From Phycisphaerae bacterium (GTDB taxonomy: Bacteria > Planctomycetota > Phycisphaerae > UBA1845 > PWPN01): 43,939 bases of DNA. Both the position numbers and the translations under genes were made by a program. This document shows positions 18,325 to 27,574 of this stretch, piece by piece; the stretch's first letter is position 1, and every line of letters starts with the position of its first letter. The notes under the pieces are model-generated. The model searched no databases, had not been told where the DNA came from, and saw nothing but the letters and a program-made list of their open reading frames with translations. The stretch is taken from contig JAAXZI010000097.1 in the NCBI GenBank assembly GCA_012719955.1, positions 1 through 43,939 on the forward strand, read 5' to 3'.

Positions 18325-19233
18325 TTAGCGGCGGGTCATCTCGAACAGATGCGTCGCCTGCTGCCCCAGGAAGCCGTTGAAACGTTGCGGCTGCCCGTCG
18401 GGTCCCGGCACCTGGCCACGTTCCGCCAATTCATAGTAGGCGTAAGACCACCGCAGCCGTCCAGGACGGCCATCCGCCTCGGTCACCTCGCAGTCCTCAT
18501 CCACGGCCGCCGTCGCGGTCTGGCGGAGCTTGCTGCCCGGCTCGCCCTCGATGGTGTCTTTCATGGGAATGCCGGCGGCCCGCAGGCCGTCCACGGTGGC
18601 CTCGATATCCGGCCAATCGGGAACCTGCTGCTCGTTAATGTATGCGGTGAAATGATTAACACTGTTGGCGTGCAGCAACGTCCAGGCAGCGTACTGGCTG
18701 GCCTTGTTCACCTCCAGCACGGTCTCGCGCGGAGGTGCTTTCCAGGGCCGCTGGGTGATGAAACGGTAGAGGCGGTCCACCAGGGCGGCTTGCTCCTGTT
18801 TGGGCAAGCCGGCCACACGCTCGAGCCGGGCCAGATCAACGGAATCCAACAGGTCCGACGCATCCGCGACGGCAGCCTTAATGGCACCCGCAGCCTCTGA
18901 CGGAAGAGCGTCTACCTCAAGCTGGCTGATGAAGATCTTGGGTAAGAGGCGGTCGGAGTGCTCGTAGTGACGGGCAGTCAGGAACTTATCTTCGAAAGTG
19001 TAAGAACCGGCAACGACATATCCGAGACGCGTAATGACCCGGGCCACAGCCTCGATGCCCGACGGCTGAGCGCCGGTTGGGGCATTGAAGGTGCGGAAAG
19101 CGATGTGATCGTTGACCACCCGGCCGCCCTTGCTCAGCACCAGATCGCGATAACGGCGGGCGTACTCAACGCGGCGGCAGTAGTTATCCCACAGACGGTC
19201 CAAGAGTTGTGTCAGAATCAAACTGGCCGACAT
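18325..19233 (-). CDS. 2-oxoadipate dioxygenase/decarboxylase (DUF1338, HglS/YdcJ family)
   Basis: A 302-residue non-haem iron enzyme. The characterised family member HglS converts 2-oxoadipate plus O2 to D-2-hydroxyglutarate and CO2 in lysine catabolism. The putative metal ligands match the family: H43 in NDHIAFRTF, H194 in VNHFTAYIN, E268 in YYELAERG. The conserved R residues around RVITRLGYV are also present. It lies on the same strand and downstream of a class III aminotransferase with a 261-base gap, which could supply the 2-oxo acid. The length is shorter than HglS (about 450), as for the compact DUF1338 subgroup; substrate is inferred from the family. Confidence 0.82.
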   Translation of the reverse strand: MSASLILTQLLDRLWDNYCRRVEYARRYRDLVLSKGGRVVNDHIAFRTFNAPTGAQPSGIEAVARVITRLGYVVAGSYTFEDKFLTARHYEHSDRLLPKIFISQLEVDALPSEAAGAIKAAVADASDLLDSVDLARLERVAGLPKQEQAALVDRLYRFITQRPWKAPPRETVLEVNKASQYAAWTLLHANSVNHFTAYINEQQVPDWPDIEATVDGLRAAGIPMKDTIEGEPGSKLRQTATAAVDEDCEVTEADGRPGRLRWSYAYYELAERGQVPGPDGQPQRFNGFLGQQATHLFEMTRR

Positions 19234-19494
19234 GCAAAGCTCCTGTCTGGCTACCCAATGGAGGCCCTTTGACGGAGAGGGATGAAGACCTCACGGTCTG
19301 AAGCCGCCCAAGCCAGCGTTCGTTCGGGTTCCGGCACCCGCCCTGCCTCTTGAAGAAGTGACGCGTCCTTGCGCACCCGCGCATTTGGCGAGGCAGGCGC
19401 TCCCGCTGAAGGCGTACGATGTCCTGGCGCAGACTCCAGATACCGTGCCGGATTTTATCCTGCCGGGGCCGGGGCTGGAGCTTTTGCAGGTTGC

Positions 19495-20820
19495 TTACTT
19501 CTCAGCGGCGGTTACCGCCTCGGCCAGTACGTCAAAGCCCTTCTCAAGCTGGGCGCGATCAATGCACAGCGGGGGCGTGAAGCGAATGCTGGTTTCGCCG
19601 CAGCCCAGCAGGAGCAAACCACGGGCGAAGGCCTCTTCCACGACCCGGTCGCGCAGGGCGGGGTCGGGCTGGTCGGTTTCGCTGTGCACGAAATCGGCGG
19701 CCAACATCAGGCCTTTCCCGCGCGGGGCGCGAACGCAGCGATGCTGCTTGGCAATGGCTTCCAGCCGGGTCAAGGCCACGGGTTCCAGCCGGGCGGCGTT
19801 GACGATCATCTCATTCTGGAGCAGTTCGATGGTGGCCAGGGCGGCCGCACAGCTCACCGGGTTGCCTCCGAAAGTGGAACCCTGGGCCCCCTGGGGCCAG
19901 TCCATAATGGGTTCTCGCGCGACGACCGCGCCGAGGGGCATCCCGCTGGCTACCCCCTTGGCAAGCAGAAGGATATCCGGCACGACGCCGTAATGTTCGC
20001 AGCAGAACATCCGGCCGGTTCGGCCCATGCCGCTCTGGATTTCGTCGAGCACCAGGAGGATGCCGTGCCGATCGCAGAGCTCCCGCAGACCCGGCAGGAA
20101 CTCCGGGGGCGGGACGACGTAGCCGCCCTCACCTAGCAGTGGCTCCACAAAGATGGCCGCCACTTCATCGGGAGAACAGATGCGTTTAAACAGATTGTCC
20201 GTAATTGCCGACAAGTCGCCATAGTCCACGTGTTCGACCATGGGGACCAGAGGGCCGAAGCGTTCTTTCTGGCGGGCCTTGCTGGCGGTCAGTGACAGGG
20301 CCCCCATGGTCCGGCCATGAAATGCGCCATGGAAGGCGATGATCATCTTGCGGCGGGTATGATGCCGGGATAGCTTGATAGCGGCCTCAACGCTTTCGGC
20401 GCCGCTGTTGGTGAAGAGCACGCGCTTGGGATCCGGGCCCGGAGCGATGCGGGCCAGCGTCTCGGCAAGAGCGATCATGGGCTCGTAATAGAAATCGCTG
20501 CCGCACATGTGAATCAATTTGCCGGCCTGTTCTTCGATCGCCCGGACGACGGCGGGGTGACAATGGCCGGTGGAGCAAACGGCAATACCGGCGGTAAAGT
20601 CGAGGAAGCGGTTTCCATCCACGTCCTCCACAACCGAACCGGCCGCCCGGTGAACGACCAGGGGATAGGAGCGTGTATTGGACGGGGAGGTAACTCGCCG
20701 GTCACGAGCCACGGCGTCGGCCGCCTTGGGGCCGGGCGGCGGTACTACGATGCAGGGCGCGGGTCCCAGCGCACAGGCCGTCTCGGTAGAGCTGATGAGC
20801 TGTTGTTTGGAAGCCGCCAT
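19495..20820 (-). CDS. class III PLP-dependent aminotransferase (GabT/ArgD-like)
   Basis: A 441-residue fold-type I aminotransferase. The N-terminal PGPKAADAVARD and DVDGNRFLDFTAGIAV segments match the archaeal-type 4-aminobutyrate aminotransferase/amino-acid racemase subgroup. PLP motifs are present: TNSGAESVEAAIKL, GAFHGRT, VLDEIQSGMGRTG (aspartate that pairs with the pyridine N), and LAKGVASGMPLGA with the Schiff-base lysine. GGAGAG upstream of ATG 20820 fixes the start. The substrate is uncertain: GABA, ornithine, lysine or 2-aminoadipate are possible. The downstream 2-oxoadipate enzyme makes lysine or aminoadipate attractive. Confidence 0.88.
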   Translation of the reverse strand: MAASKQQLISSTETACALGPAPCIVVPPPGPKAADAVARDRRVTSPSNTRSYPLVVHRAAGSVVEDVDGNRFLDFTAGIAVCSTGHCHPAVVRAIEEQAGKLIHMCGSDFYYEPMIALAETLARIAPGPDPKRVLFTNSGAESVEAAIKLSRHHTRRKMIIAFHGAFHGRTMGALSLTASKARQKERFGPLVPMVEHVDYGDLSAITDNLFKRICSPDEVAAIFVEPLLGEGGYVVPPPEFLPGLRELCDRHGILLVLDEIQSGMGRTGRMFCCEHYGVVPDILLLAKGVASGMPLGAVVAREPIMDWPQGAQGSTFGGNPVSCAAALATIELLQNEMIVNAARLEPVALTRLEAIAKQHRCVRAPRGKGLMLAADFVHSETDQPDPALRDRVVEEAFARGLLLLGCGETSIRFTPPLCIDRAQLEKGFDVLAEAVTAAEK

Positions 20821-20937
20821 GATCGGAACTCTCCTTCTTTGCGGAAAATTATATAACCATAATACCGCACAGCCGGAGCAGGGTCCAGCTATCATAGGTT
20901 TTTCAGAGCTCGGCTTATAAACACGGAAAGGAATAGC

Positions 20938-22002
20938 ATGCAGCCTGAATCGTTCGAGTTCCTCAAGACGATGGAAGAGACCCCGTCAGTATCCGGTTTT
21001 GAGCAGCCGGTCGGGCGAGTGATTCGCAAACGGATGAAGCGGTATGCCGACGAGATCACCACCGACGTGCACGGCAACACCATTGTGACGCTCAATCCCA
21101 AGGGCAAGCCGCGGGTCATGCTGGCGGGCCACTACGACCAGATCGGCCTGATGGTTAAGTGGGTCAATGACGAAGGTTACATCTACTTCGGGACGGTCGG
21201 CGGGATTGATCCGACGGTCCTGCCAGGGGCTCGCGTCACGATTCACAGCCGCAAGGGGCCGGTCGAGGGCGTGATCGGCCGCAAACCCATCCACCTGATG
21301 AAGCCGGAAGAGCGCGGGCAAGCCAAGATCGAGATCCAGGACTTGTGGATCGACATCGGGGCGGCCAACAAGGAGCAGGCGCTCAAGCGGGTTTCCGTCG
21401 CCGACCCGGTGACCTATCGGTTGGGGCTGGAGCGTCTGGGGGACGACCTCATCACTTCGCCGGGGCTGGACAATAAAGTGGGCGCGTTTGTCGTCATGGA
21501 AGCCCTTCGCCTGCTGTCGGAGCGGACGATCAAATGCGCGCTGTACGCGGTGGCCACGGTCCAGGAGGAATTGGGCCTTCGGGGGGCCCGGACGAGCTGT
21601 TACGGCATCGACCCGCTGGTGGGTATTGCCGTGGACGTCACCCACGCCACGGATAACCCCGGGGCCGACAAGAAGTTGGCCGGCGACGTGGCCCTGGGCA
21701 AGGGTCCGGTAATTGACTTGGGCGCGAATATCAACCCGGCCCTGGGGGAACTGTTCATCGAGACCGCCAAGAGCAAGAAGATCCCCTACCAGATTGCGGC
21801 GGCCCCCGGAGCCACGGGAACGGATGCCAATGCGATTCAAATCTCGCGTGCAGGGGTTGCAGCAGGGTTGATCAGCATTCCGAACCGATATATGCATACC
21901 CAGGTCGAGGTGGTGAGCCTGGCCGACCTGGAGAACGCGGCCAAACTGCTGGCCGAGACCGTCGCCCGGATTGACGCCAAGACTGATTTCACACCCCGGT
22001 AG
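20938..22002 (+). CDS. M42 family metallo-aminopeptidase
   Basis: A 354-residue cytosolic aminopeptidase of the M42 (PepA/FrvX/TET-like) family, whose members form dodecameric tetrahedra and trim small peptides. Dinuclear metal ligands are visible: H65 and D67 in AGHYDQIG, D178 in GLDNKVG, the general base E210 with ligand E211 in VQEELGLRG, D233 in AVDVTHA, H320 in RYMHTQ. GGAAAGGA precedes ATG 20938. It diverges from the aminotransferase gene across a 117-base intergenic region that must hold both promoters (a TATAAT lies on the minus strand at 20848-20853). Confidence 0.92.
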   Translation: MQPESFEFLKTMEETPSVSGFEQPVGRVIRKRMKRYADEITTDVHGNTIVTLNPKGKPRVMLAGHYDQIGLMVKWVNDEGYIYFGTVGGIDPTVLPGARVTIHSRKGPVEGVIGRKPIHLMKPEERGQAKIEIQDLWIDIGAANKEQALKRVSVADPVTYRLGLERLGDDLITSPGLDNKVGAFVVMEALRLLSERTIKCALYAVATVQEELGLRGARTSCYGIDPLVGIAVDVTHATDNPGADKKLAGDVALGKGPVIDLGANINPALGELFIETAKSKKIPYQIAAAPGATGTDANAIQISRAGVAAGLISIPNRYMHTQVEVVSLADLENAAKLLAETVARIDAKTDFTPR

Positions 22003-22118
22003 GCGAATCGGCGACGGGGACGCCGGCCGGCCCAGGCAGCGTCGGCGTCCCGGAGTCTCGCAGGACCGCGTTCCAGGCACATGGATGACGGTACGCCGTT
22101 CGCGGCGGGGAGTTTCCC

Positions 22119-22931
22119 ATGCTCGGAAATGCACGAATCCTGGCCGTATCGGGTTTGATCGCAGCGACTGCCGGCGTTGCCGGCGCGGCGACAGTCCGCT
22201 TTGACATTGTGCCGATCAGCAACCCCAGCGCCACACAGATCACGGTTGGGCGCGCTGCCGAGATTCCCTACCAGATCCTTGTTGAGGTGTTCTCGGACGA
22301 CCCGGGCCAGGTGGACAACAACGGCCTGTCCTTCTTTTCGATCGGTGTCACCACGGATTTCGGCATTCAGCAGCCCCCGCTGGACAGCTTCTCGCCGGTG
22401 ATCGCGCAGTCCTTTACGTCCATTCAATCGCTGGGGATTCCGCAAGGCGACGACCTGGTCCAGATCGGGGGCGGTCAGGACACGCTCACCGGCGGCTCGG
22501 TCACACCGGGCATCGGCACGAATCAGCAGGTCACCATCGGCCAGGGGCGTTTGCTGGCCCCCACCCAGTTGGGATCGTACCGTGTCGGAATTGCCAGCAA
22601 TTCGCAAGCTAACGTGTTGCTGCCGAGCAGTCTGGGCAGCGCCACACAGGCCAACGTGCAAGCCGGGCCCGGGTTTACCGTGCTGGTGGTCGAAACGCCA
22701 GGCAACGGCGATGGCGGTAACGGCGGCAACGGCACCCCGACGCAGCCGACCACCCTCCCGGCCGTTGAGGTGACTGAGTTTCTCAAGGCAAACGTGGTAG
22801 TGGTCAGTCTGGGAGCGTTGTTAGGCGGACTGCTGCTGGTGGTCGCGTTGGCATTTGTCAGCCCGCTGGCGGCCATGATTGCGCTGGCGCTGCTGCCGCT
22901 GTTGCTCATCGGGCTGCTGCTGAATCTGTGA
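22119..22931 (+). CDS. exported protein with C-terminal membrane segment
   Basis: A 270-residue protein of unknown function. A signal peptide (about residues 1-23, ending AGA) precedes a beta-rich domain (25-195) of the general kind seen in PEP-CTERM and cohesin-like surface proteins. A Gly/Asn/Thr/Pro-rich linker (about 196-220) and two long hydrophobic C-terminal helices (225-270) follow. Unlike PEP-CTERM tails it has no PEP motif or terminal arginines. GGGGAG upstream supports ATG 22119. It shares architecture, not sequence, with the exported protein at 12936-13763. Confidence 0.65.
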   Translation: MLGNARILAVSGLIAATAGVAGAATVRFDIVPISNPSATQITVGRAAEIPYQILVEVFSDDPGQVDNNGLSFFSIGVTTDFGIQQPPLDSFSPVIAQSFTSIQSLGIPQGDDLVQIGGGQDTLTGGSVTPGIGTNQQVTIGQGRLLAPTQLGSYRVGIASNSQANVLLPSSLGSATQANVQAGPGFTVLVVETPGNGDGGNGGNGTPTQPTTLPAVEVTEFLKANVVVVSLGALLGGLLLVVALAFVSPLAAMIALALLPLLLIGLLLNL

Positions 22932-22954
22932 TCAGAACCCCGAGGCCAAGGCCA

Positions 22955-23212
22955 TCAACGGACGCAGACGACCTCGCTGACCTCGGGCACTTGGGCGCGC
23001 AAGTTACGCTCAATACCCATCTTGAGGGTCATGGTGGCGGAGGGGCAGCCGATGCACGCACCGTGCATGCGCAGTTGAACGACGCCCTGGTCGTCCACAT
23101 CCACAAGTTCCACATCGCCGCCGTCACTCTGGATGGCGGGACGAATCATATCGATGACCTGTTGAACGCGCTGACGAAGAGGAAGCCCTGCGGGGTTGGC
23201 CGTTTCTGACAT
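22955..23212 (-). CDS. NifU C-terminal domain Fe-S scaffold (NfuA-like)
   Basis: An 85-residue standalone Nfu domain that carries and delivers Fe-S clusters. VQQVIDMIRPAIQSDGGDVEL and the CxxC motif HGACIGCPSATMTLK (C53, C56) are diagnostic. No A-type N-terminal domain and no isc/suf genes are adjacent. The start at 23212 has AGGTGCG just upstream. It converges on the exported protein gene (24-base gap). Confidence 0.92.
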   Translation of the reverse strand: MSETANPAGLPLRQRVQQVIDMIRPAIQSDGGDVELVDVDDQGVVQLRMHGACIGCPSATMTLKMGIERNLRAQVPEVSEVVCVR

Positions 23213-23442
23213 AATCGCACCTGTTAAGAAAGCTTAAGAATCTGGTGTTACTGTATGCGGAAGCAGGGAAGCAGGCAAGAGCAGGCCTGCCATTAGGGAG
23301 GATGCCCTGAAAAAATAACGAATGACGAAGCTCAAATGATGAGTCAATGACGAATACCGAAGGACAGAGCAGCCGTCTTGCTTCGTCACTGGGACTCCAT
23401 CATTCGGGTTTCTTTCGCCATTCGGATTTCGTCATTCGACGT
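23213..23442. repeat. AATGACGAA-type repeat region
   Basis: Between the nfu-like and smc genes. AACGAATGACGAAGC, GTCAATGACGAATACCG on the left and CATCATTCGG, GCCATTCGG, TTTCGTCATTCG on the right are degenerate copies in mutually inverted orientation, centred near 23370. Its right arm touches the smc 3' end. No coding content. Confidence 0.65.
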
Positions 23443-26400
23443 TCAGGCCACTGCGGCCTCATTTCGATCCTCGGCGCTGTCGAACTTGACGCTTACCCGC
23501 TTGCTGACGCCGGCCTCCTGCATGGTGACGCCGTACAGGACATCGGCGATGGTCATGGTGCGTTTGGAGTGGGTGATGATGAGGAACTGCGACTTGTCCA
23601 GGAATTCCTGGACGATGCGGTTGAAGCGCTCGTTGTTGGCCTCATCCAGAGCGGCGTCCACCTCATCCATCACGGCGAAAGGCGAGGGACGGCTGCGAAA
23701 GATGGCCAACAGCAGCGAGATGGCGGTCATGGTCTTCTCGCCGCCGGACATGAGCGAAATGCTTTGGACTTCCTTTCCCGGCGGGCGGGCCTGGATCTCG
23801 ATGCCGGCCTCCAGCACGTCCAACGGCTGGCCCTCGGGCGGCTGTTCGAGCATGACGTCGGCCTTGCCGCCGCCGAAGAGCTTGCGGAACAGCTCCTGGA
23901 AGTGGCCGCGGACCGTCTCAAACGTCTCGCTGAACCGCTGGCGGCATTCCTGGTTGAGCTGCTCGATGAGCTCCTGGAGCTGCTTCCTGGCGGTGCGCAG
24001 ATCGTCGCGCTGATTTCCGAGGAATTCCGCCCGTTTCTCCAGCTCCTCCTGTTCGGTGATGGCGTCCAGATTGACGTTGCCCAGTCGGCGGATTTTCTCT
24101 TTGAGCTCCTCGATCTGAGCCTCCAGGGCCGCCCAATCCTGCTCGGTGTGCTCGTAGGTCTGATAGACCTCCGCGAGTTCGATACCCAGCTCGTCGCGGA
24201 CGCGGGTGGTCAGCTCATCGAGGCGGATGTGCACCTCCTGGGAATCCATCTGCCGGGCGTGGAGTTGCTCCTCGATGCCGGCCAGGCCGGTGCGATCGGT
24301 TTTGATGGCGGCGGCCAGTTGCTCCATCTCGTAGCGCATCTGCTCGCGGGTGTGCTGGCGGGCCAGGATGTCTTTGTCGAGCCGTTCCTTGAGCGCGAAC
24401 AGCTCCGCGAGCCGGCTTTCGGCCGTCAGGATGGATCGCTCGGCCTGCACGATCCGATAGGCGGCGTCCTCGGCTTCCTGCGCGGAGGAGCGCACGGCAT
24501 CGCTGCTGGCCTGCTGGGACTCGCGCAGGCCGCGGAGCCGGTCGGCGAGCATGCTGCGCCGCTGGGCAAGCTGCCCCACCGCTACCTTGGCTTCGGTGAT
24601 CCGCTCGTTGAGTTGCGTACGGCGCGCCGTGACGCCGGCCATCTTCTCGTCCAGTTCCCGGACCCGCGCCTCGCGGTCAGTCTTGTCCTGTTCCAGGCGA
24701 GCCAGCGATTCGCCGTTGCGGGCACAGCGCTCGGCCGCGTCGCGAAGCTGAAGTTCGATGGATTCGGCTTCGCGGGCAACGAGCGGCTGCTCCTCCATGA
24801 GACGGCTGATCGCGCTGGCGTTGTTGCGCGCGGCGGCGTTGTTTTCCACCTCGCTGGTGCGGGTTTCATAGATGGCCTGGCGAAGCTGGCCCTGGGCCTG
24901 CTCGACCTGGGCGATCTCGTCGGTGGTCTCCTGCAACCGCCGGGCCATGACCGCGATCCGCTCGTCCACTTCGGCGATCTGGGCGTCGATTTCGCGCAGC
25001 TCGCTCTTCCGCGAGATCAGACCCGTGCGGGCCCCGGCCGGCCCAAGCTGGCACAGCCCCGCGGGGTCGAGGAGTTGGCCGGCCAGCGTGATGTAGCGGT
25101 AACTTGGCGGGTTGTTCGCAGCCATGCGTTGGGCGTCGGCCAGCGTCCGCACCACGATGGTCTTGCCCAGCAGGCACTTCACCAGGTGCTCGGCCTCGGC
25201 CGGATACCTCACCAGGTTCATCGCGTAGGCAACGAAGCCATCCTGGCCGGTGAAGTCGCGCCCGTTGACGAACGGCGGCAGGCGGTCCAGGCAGACGGCC
25301 TGCACGCGGCCGGGGAAATCCGCCAGCATATCGGCGTCGTTGAAGAAGGCCTGGCTGTCGTCGACCACCAGGTATTGATCGAACTCGCCCAGGGCCGTCT
25401 CGATCAGCACCGCGTGGGAAACGTCCACGGCGATGAGGTCGGCCACCATGCCGCGAACGTAAGAGAACGTCTGGCCGGTCGCGTCCTGCTCCTTGCGGTG
25501 CAGCAGTTCGCGCACGCCGGCATCCACGCCTTCACGCTTGCGGTCCAGATCCAGCAGGAGGTTGCGCCGGCTCAGCAGGCCGCTGCGATACTCCTTGGCG
25601 GCGGCAAGCTGGCCGTTCAGTTCTGCACGGGTGGCGTCGAGGCGTAGGGCCTCCTGTTTTTTCTCTTCGAGCTGCTGAGTCCGGGCAGCGATCTGGTCGG
25701 CGATCTGGGCAGCCCGCTCCTCGATCTCAGCCTTGATCTTGAGCAGCGAGTCCAGTTCGGCGCGGATCTGCTCGGCCCGGGTCGCGAGCCGCCCCCGGTC
25801 GTCTTCGAGCCGCTGGCGACGGCTCTCCAGGGCGGTCACCTCGTTATGCAGGGTGGCGCTGCGGCGCATGAGATCGATGATGCCAGCCTTCTCTTCCTCG
25901 CTGGCGGCGCGAACCGTGTTCATCTCCCTGGAGAGTTCGCGGTCCTCCACCGTTAACGCATCGACGGCGGCGTGGGCAGCCTGAAGCTCGGTCTCGACCT
26001 GCTGCACGCCGTCCTCTTCGGCCTCGATCTGCTGGCGCAGCCGTGCGGCCCGCTGACGCTCGGTGGCAAGGCGTTGCTGAGCGCGGGCCCGGGCGGCGGC
26101 CAGCTCATCAAGCCGCTGCCGGGCGGCCTGGATCCGTTCGCGGTTGGCCGTCATCTCCGAGGTGTTGGCGAGCTGCTGTTGCTCCACCTGGCGCAGGTCG
26201 GCCTCCAGATTGAGGATCTCGCCGTCCAAGGCGGCGGAGCGGGCTTCGGCCGCACTGATTTTCGTCCGCAGGGCCGTACTCTGATCGGTAAGGCCGGCGA
26301 TCTCGGCCTCCAGCTCTGCGCCACGCTGCGTGAGCCGGTGGTATTCGGCCAGCGAGAACGCCGCCCGCTTCTCGCGAAGCTGGCGGTCGTATTCCTGGAA

Positions 26401-27042
26401 GTTGCGGGCCTTGCCGGCCTGATACTTGATGCTGCGCAGGCGTTTTTCGAGCTCCTCGACGATGTCCTCGATGCGCAGCAAATTCTGCTCGACGCGTTCG
26501 AGCTTGCGTTCGGCCTCACGCTTGCGGGCCTTGTACCGGCTGATGCCGGCCGCCTCATCGAAGATGAGCCGGCGCTCCTGGGGGTTGGCCTGGAGCAGCA
26601 CATCCACCTTGCCCTGCTCGATGATGCTGTAGGCGCTCACCCCGATGCCGGTGTCCATGAACAGTTCGCGGATATCCTTGAGGCGGACCGTCTCGTTATT
26701 GATGAGGTATTCGCTCTCCCCGGAGCGAAACAGCCGGCGCGTGATCGTCACCTCATCGGTGTCACAGGACAATTTTCGGTCGGAATTATCGAAGACGAGG
26801 TCCACCTGGGCCATGCCGGCGCTCTTGCGGGTGCCGGAGCCGTTGAAGATGACGTCCAGCATCTGCTTGCCGCGCAGGCTCCGGGCGCTCTGGTCACCAA
26901 GCACCCACTTGATGGCATCGACGACGTTGCTTTTGCCGCAGCCGTTGGGACCGACAATGCCGGTCACCCCCGGCTTAAAGTCGAAGTCCACTTTGTCGGC
27001 AAAGCTCTTAAAGCCCTGGCAGGTCAGACGTTTAAGGAACAT
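23443..27042 (-). CDS. smc: chromosome segregation protein SMC
   Basis: A full-length 1199-residue Smc ATPase that compacts and helps segregate chromosomes with ScpA/ScpB. The N-terminal head begins MFLKRLTCQGFKSFADKV with Walker A GPNGCGKSN at 31-39. Two coiled-coil arms flank a hinge around residues 505-665 (for example YVRGMVADLI, GRVQAVCLDRLP). The C-terminal head has the ABC signature SLMSGGEKTMTA and Walker B FAVMDEVDAALDEAN. GGAGG lies before ATG 27042. A TATAAT at 27196-27201 on the minus strand could be part of its promoter (weak evidence). scpA and scpB are not in the window. Confidence 0.97.
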   Translation of the reverse strand: MFLKRLTCQGFKSFADKVDFDFKPGVTGIVGPNGCGKSNVVDAIKWVLGDQSARSLRGKQMLDVIFNGSGTRKSAGMAQVDLVFDNSDRKLSCDTDEVTITRRLFRSGESEYLINNETVRLKDIRELFMDTGIGVSAYSIIEQGKVDVLLQANPQERRLIFDEAAGISRYKARKREAERKLERVEQNLLRIEDIVEELEKRLRSIKYQAGKARNFQEYDRQLREKRAAFSLAEYHRLTQRGAELEAEIAGLTDQSTALRTKISAAEARSAALDGEILNLEADLRQVEQQQLANTSEMTANRERIQAARQRLDELAAARARAQQRLATERQRAARLRQQIEAEEDGVQQVETELQAAHAAVDALTVEDRELSREMNTVRAASEEEKAGIIDLMRRSATLHNEVTALESRRQRLEDDRGRLATRAEQIRAELDSLLKIKAEIEERAAQIADQIAARTQQLEEKKQEALRLDATRAELNGQLAAAKEYRSGLLSRRNLLLDLDRKREGVDAGVRELLHRKEQDATGQTFSYVRGMVADLIAVDVSHAVLIETALGEFDQYLVVDDSQAFFNDADMLADFPGRVQAVCLDRLPPFVNGRDFTGQDGFVAYAMNLVRYPAEAEHLVKCLLGKTIVVRTLADAQRMAANNPPSYRYITLAGQLLDPAGLCQLGPAGARTGLISRKSELREIDAQIAEVDERIAVMARRLQETTDEIAQVEQAQGQLRQAIYETRTSEVENNAAARNNASAISRLMEEQPLVAREAESIELQLRDAAERCARNGESLARLEQDKTDREARVRELDEKMAGVTARRTQLNERITEAKVAVGQLAQRRSMLADRLRGLRESQQASSDAVRSSAQEAEDAAYRIVQAERSILTAESRLAELFALKERLDKDILARQHTREQMRYEMEQLAAAIKTDRTGLAGIEEQLHARQMDSQEVHIRLDELTTRVRDELGIELAEVYQTYEHTEQDWAALEAQIEELKEKIRRLGNVNLDAITEQEELEKRAEFLGNQRDDLRTARKQLQELIEQLNQECRQRFSETFETVRGHFQELFRKLFGGGKADVMLEQPPEGQPLDVLEAGIEIQARPPGKEVQSISLMSGGEKTMTAISLLLAIFRSRPSPFAVMDEVDAALDEANNERFNRIVQEFLDKSQFLIITHSKRTMTIADVLYGVTMQEAGVSKRVSVKFDSAEDRNEAAVA

Positions 27043-27265
27043 CAGTGAGGGACCTCCATGCCCGGCAGAAAAGCAGGACCGTCCTGGCCGGCTCGTCGAG
27101 GGGCACTCTTTCCGCCATCACGGGCAATAGTCTACCTGAGCCGGGCAGGCTTGCCAAGACAAGTTCTACCTGAGTTCTCCAAGCGATAGTGGGTGATTAT
27201 AGCCGGGGGCACAGGATTGTGAGGGGATTTACCCCCCGTTTCGCTTTCACCCCGGCACAAAACAG

Positions 27266-27294
27266 TTGCAGATCCGCATACAATTCTGTATACT
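27266..27294 (+). promoter_or_regulatory. toxin-antitoxin promoter with overlapping inverted repeat
   Basis: TTGCAG (27266-27271), a 17-base spacer and TATACT (27289-27294) form a sigma70-like promoter 24 bases before the antitoxin start. ATACA-ATTC-TGTAT (27278-27291) lies across the spacer and -10 element, where an antitoxin operator for autoregulation would be expected. GAGGAGG at 27307-27313 is the ribosome site. Confidence 0.6.
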
Positions 27295-27317
27295 AAAATG
27301 TAGACAGAGGAGGTTTC

Positions 27318-27572
27318 ATGGCCACAACCACCACCATTCGAATCGGCGTCGAAACGCACGAGAAGCTCAAGCAACTCGCAACGGAAATGGGGGTTTCTTT
27401 CAACGCGGTAATCGAGGGCGCGCTGGAGGCATACCGAAGACAAAAATTCCTCGAAGGGGTCAATGAGGACTATGCCAAGCTCCGGCAGGATCCTGTGAAA
27501 TGGGCGGAAGAACTCGAGGAGCGGCGTCTCTGGGAAACCACCTTGATGGACGGCTTGGATGAGGAGTACTGA
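27318..27572 (+). CDS. ribbon-helix-helix type antitoxin
   Basis: An 84-residue small protein. N-terminal TTTTIRIGVETHEKLKQLA, then MGVSFNAVIEGALEAYR, has the strand-helix-helix look of CopG/Arc-like DNA-binding antitoxins. The acidic C-terminal half (EELEERRLWETTLMDGLDEEY) would wrap around the toxin. Two bases separate its stop from the toxin GTG. It is preceded by a good promoter, a palindrome and a strong ribosome site, so expression should exceed that of the toxin. Confidence 0.8.
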   Translation: MATTTTIRIGVETHEKLKQLATEMGVSFNAVIEGALEAYRRQKFLEGVNEDYAKLRQDPVKWAEELEERRLWETTLMDGLDEEY

Positions 27573-27574
27573 TC

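Noticed and set aside
15843..18380. 845-codon open frame on the plus strand
   Set aside because: It is antisense to sppA, whose sequence is clearly conserved; the translation has no recognisable domain and reflects GC-rich codon structure.
23347..25647. 766-codon open frame on the plus strand
   Set aside because: Antisense to smc; Leu/Gly/Ala/Val-rich translation typical of the reverse strand of a GC-rich coiled-coil gene.
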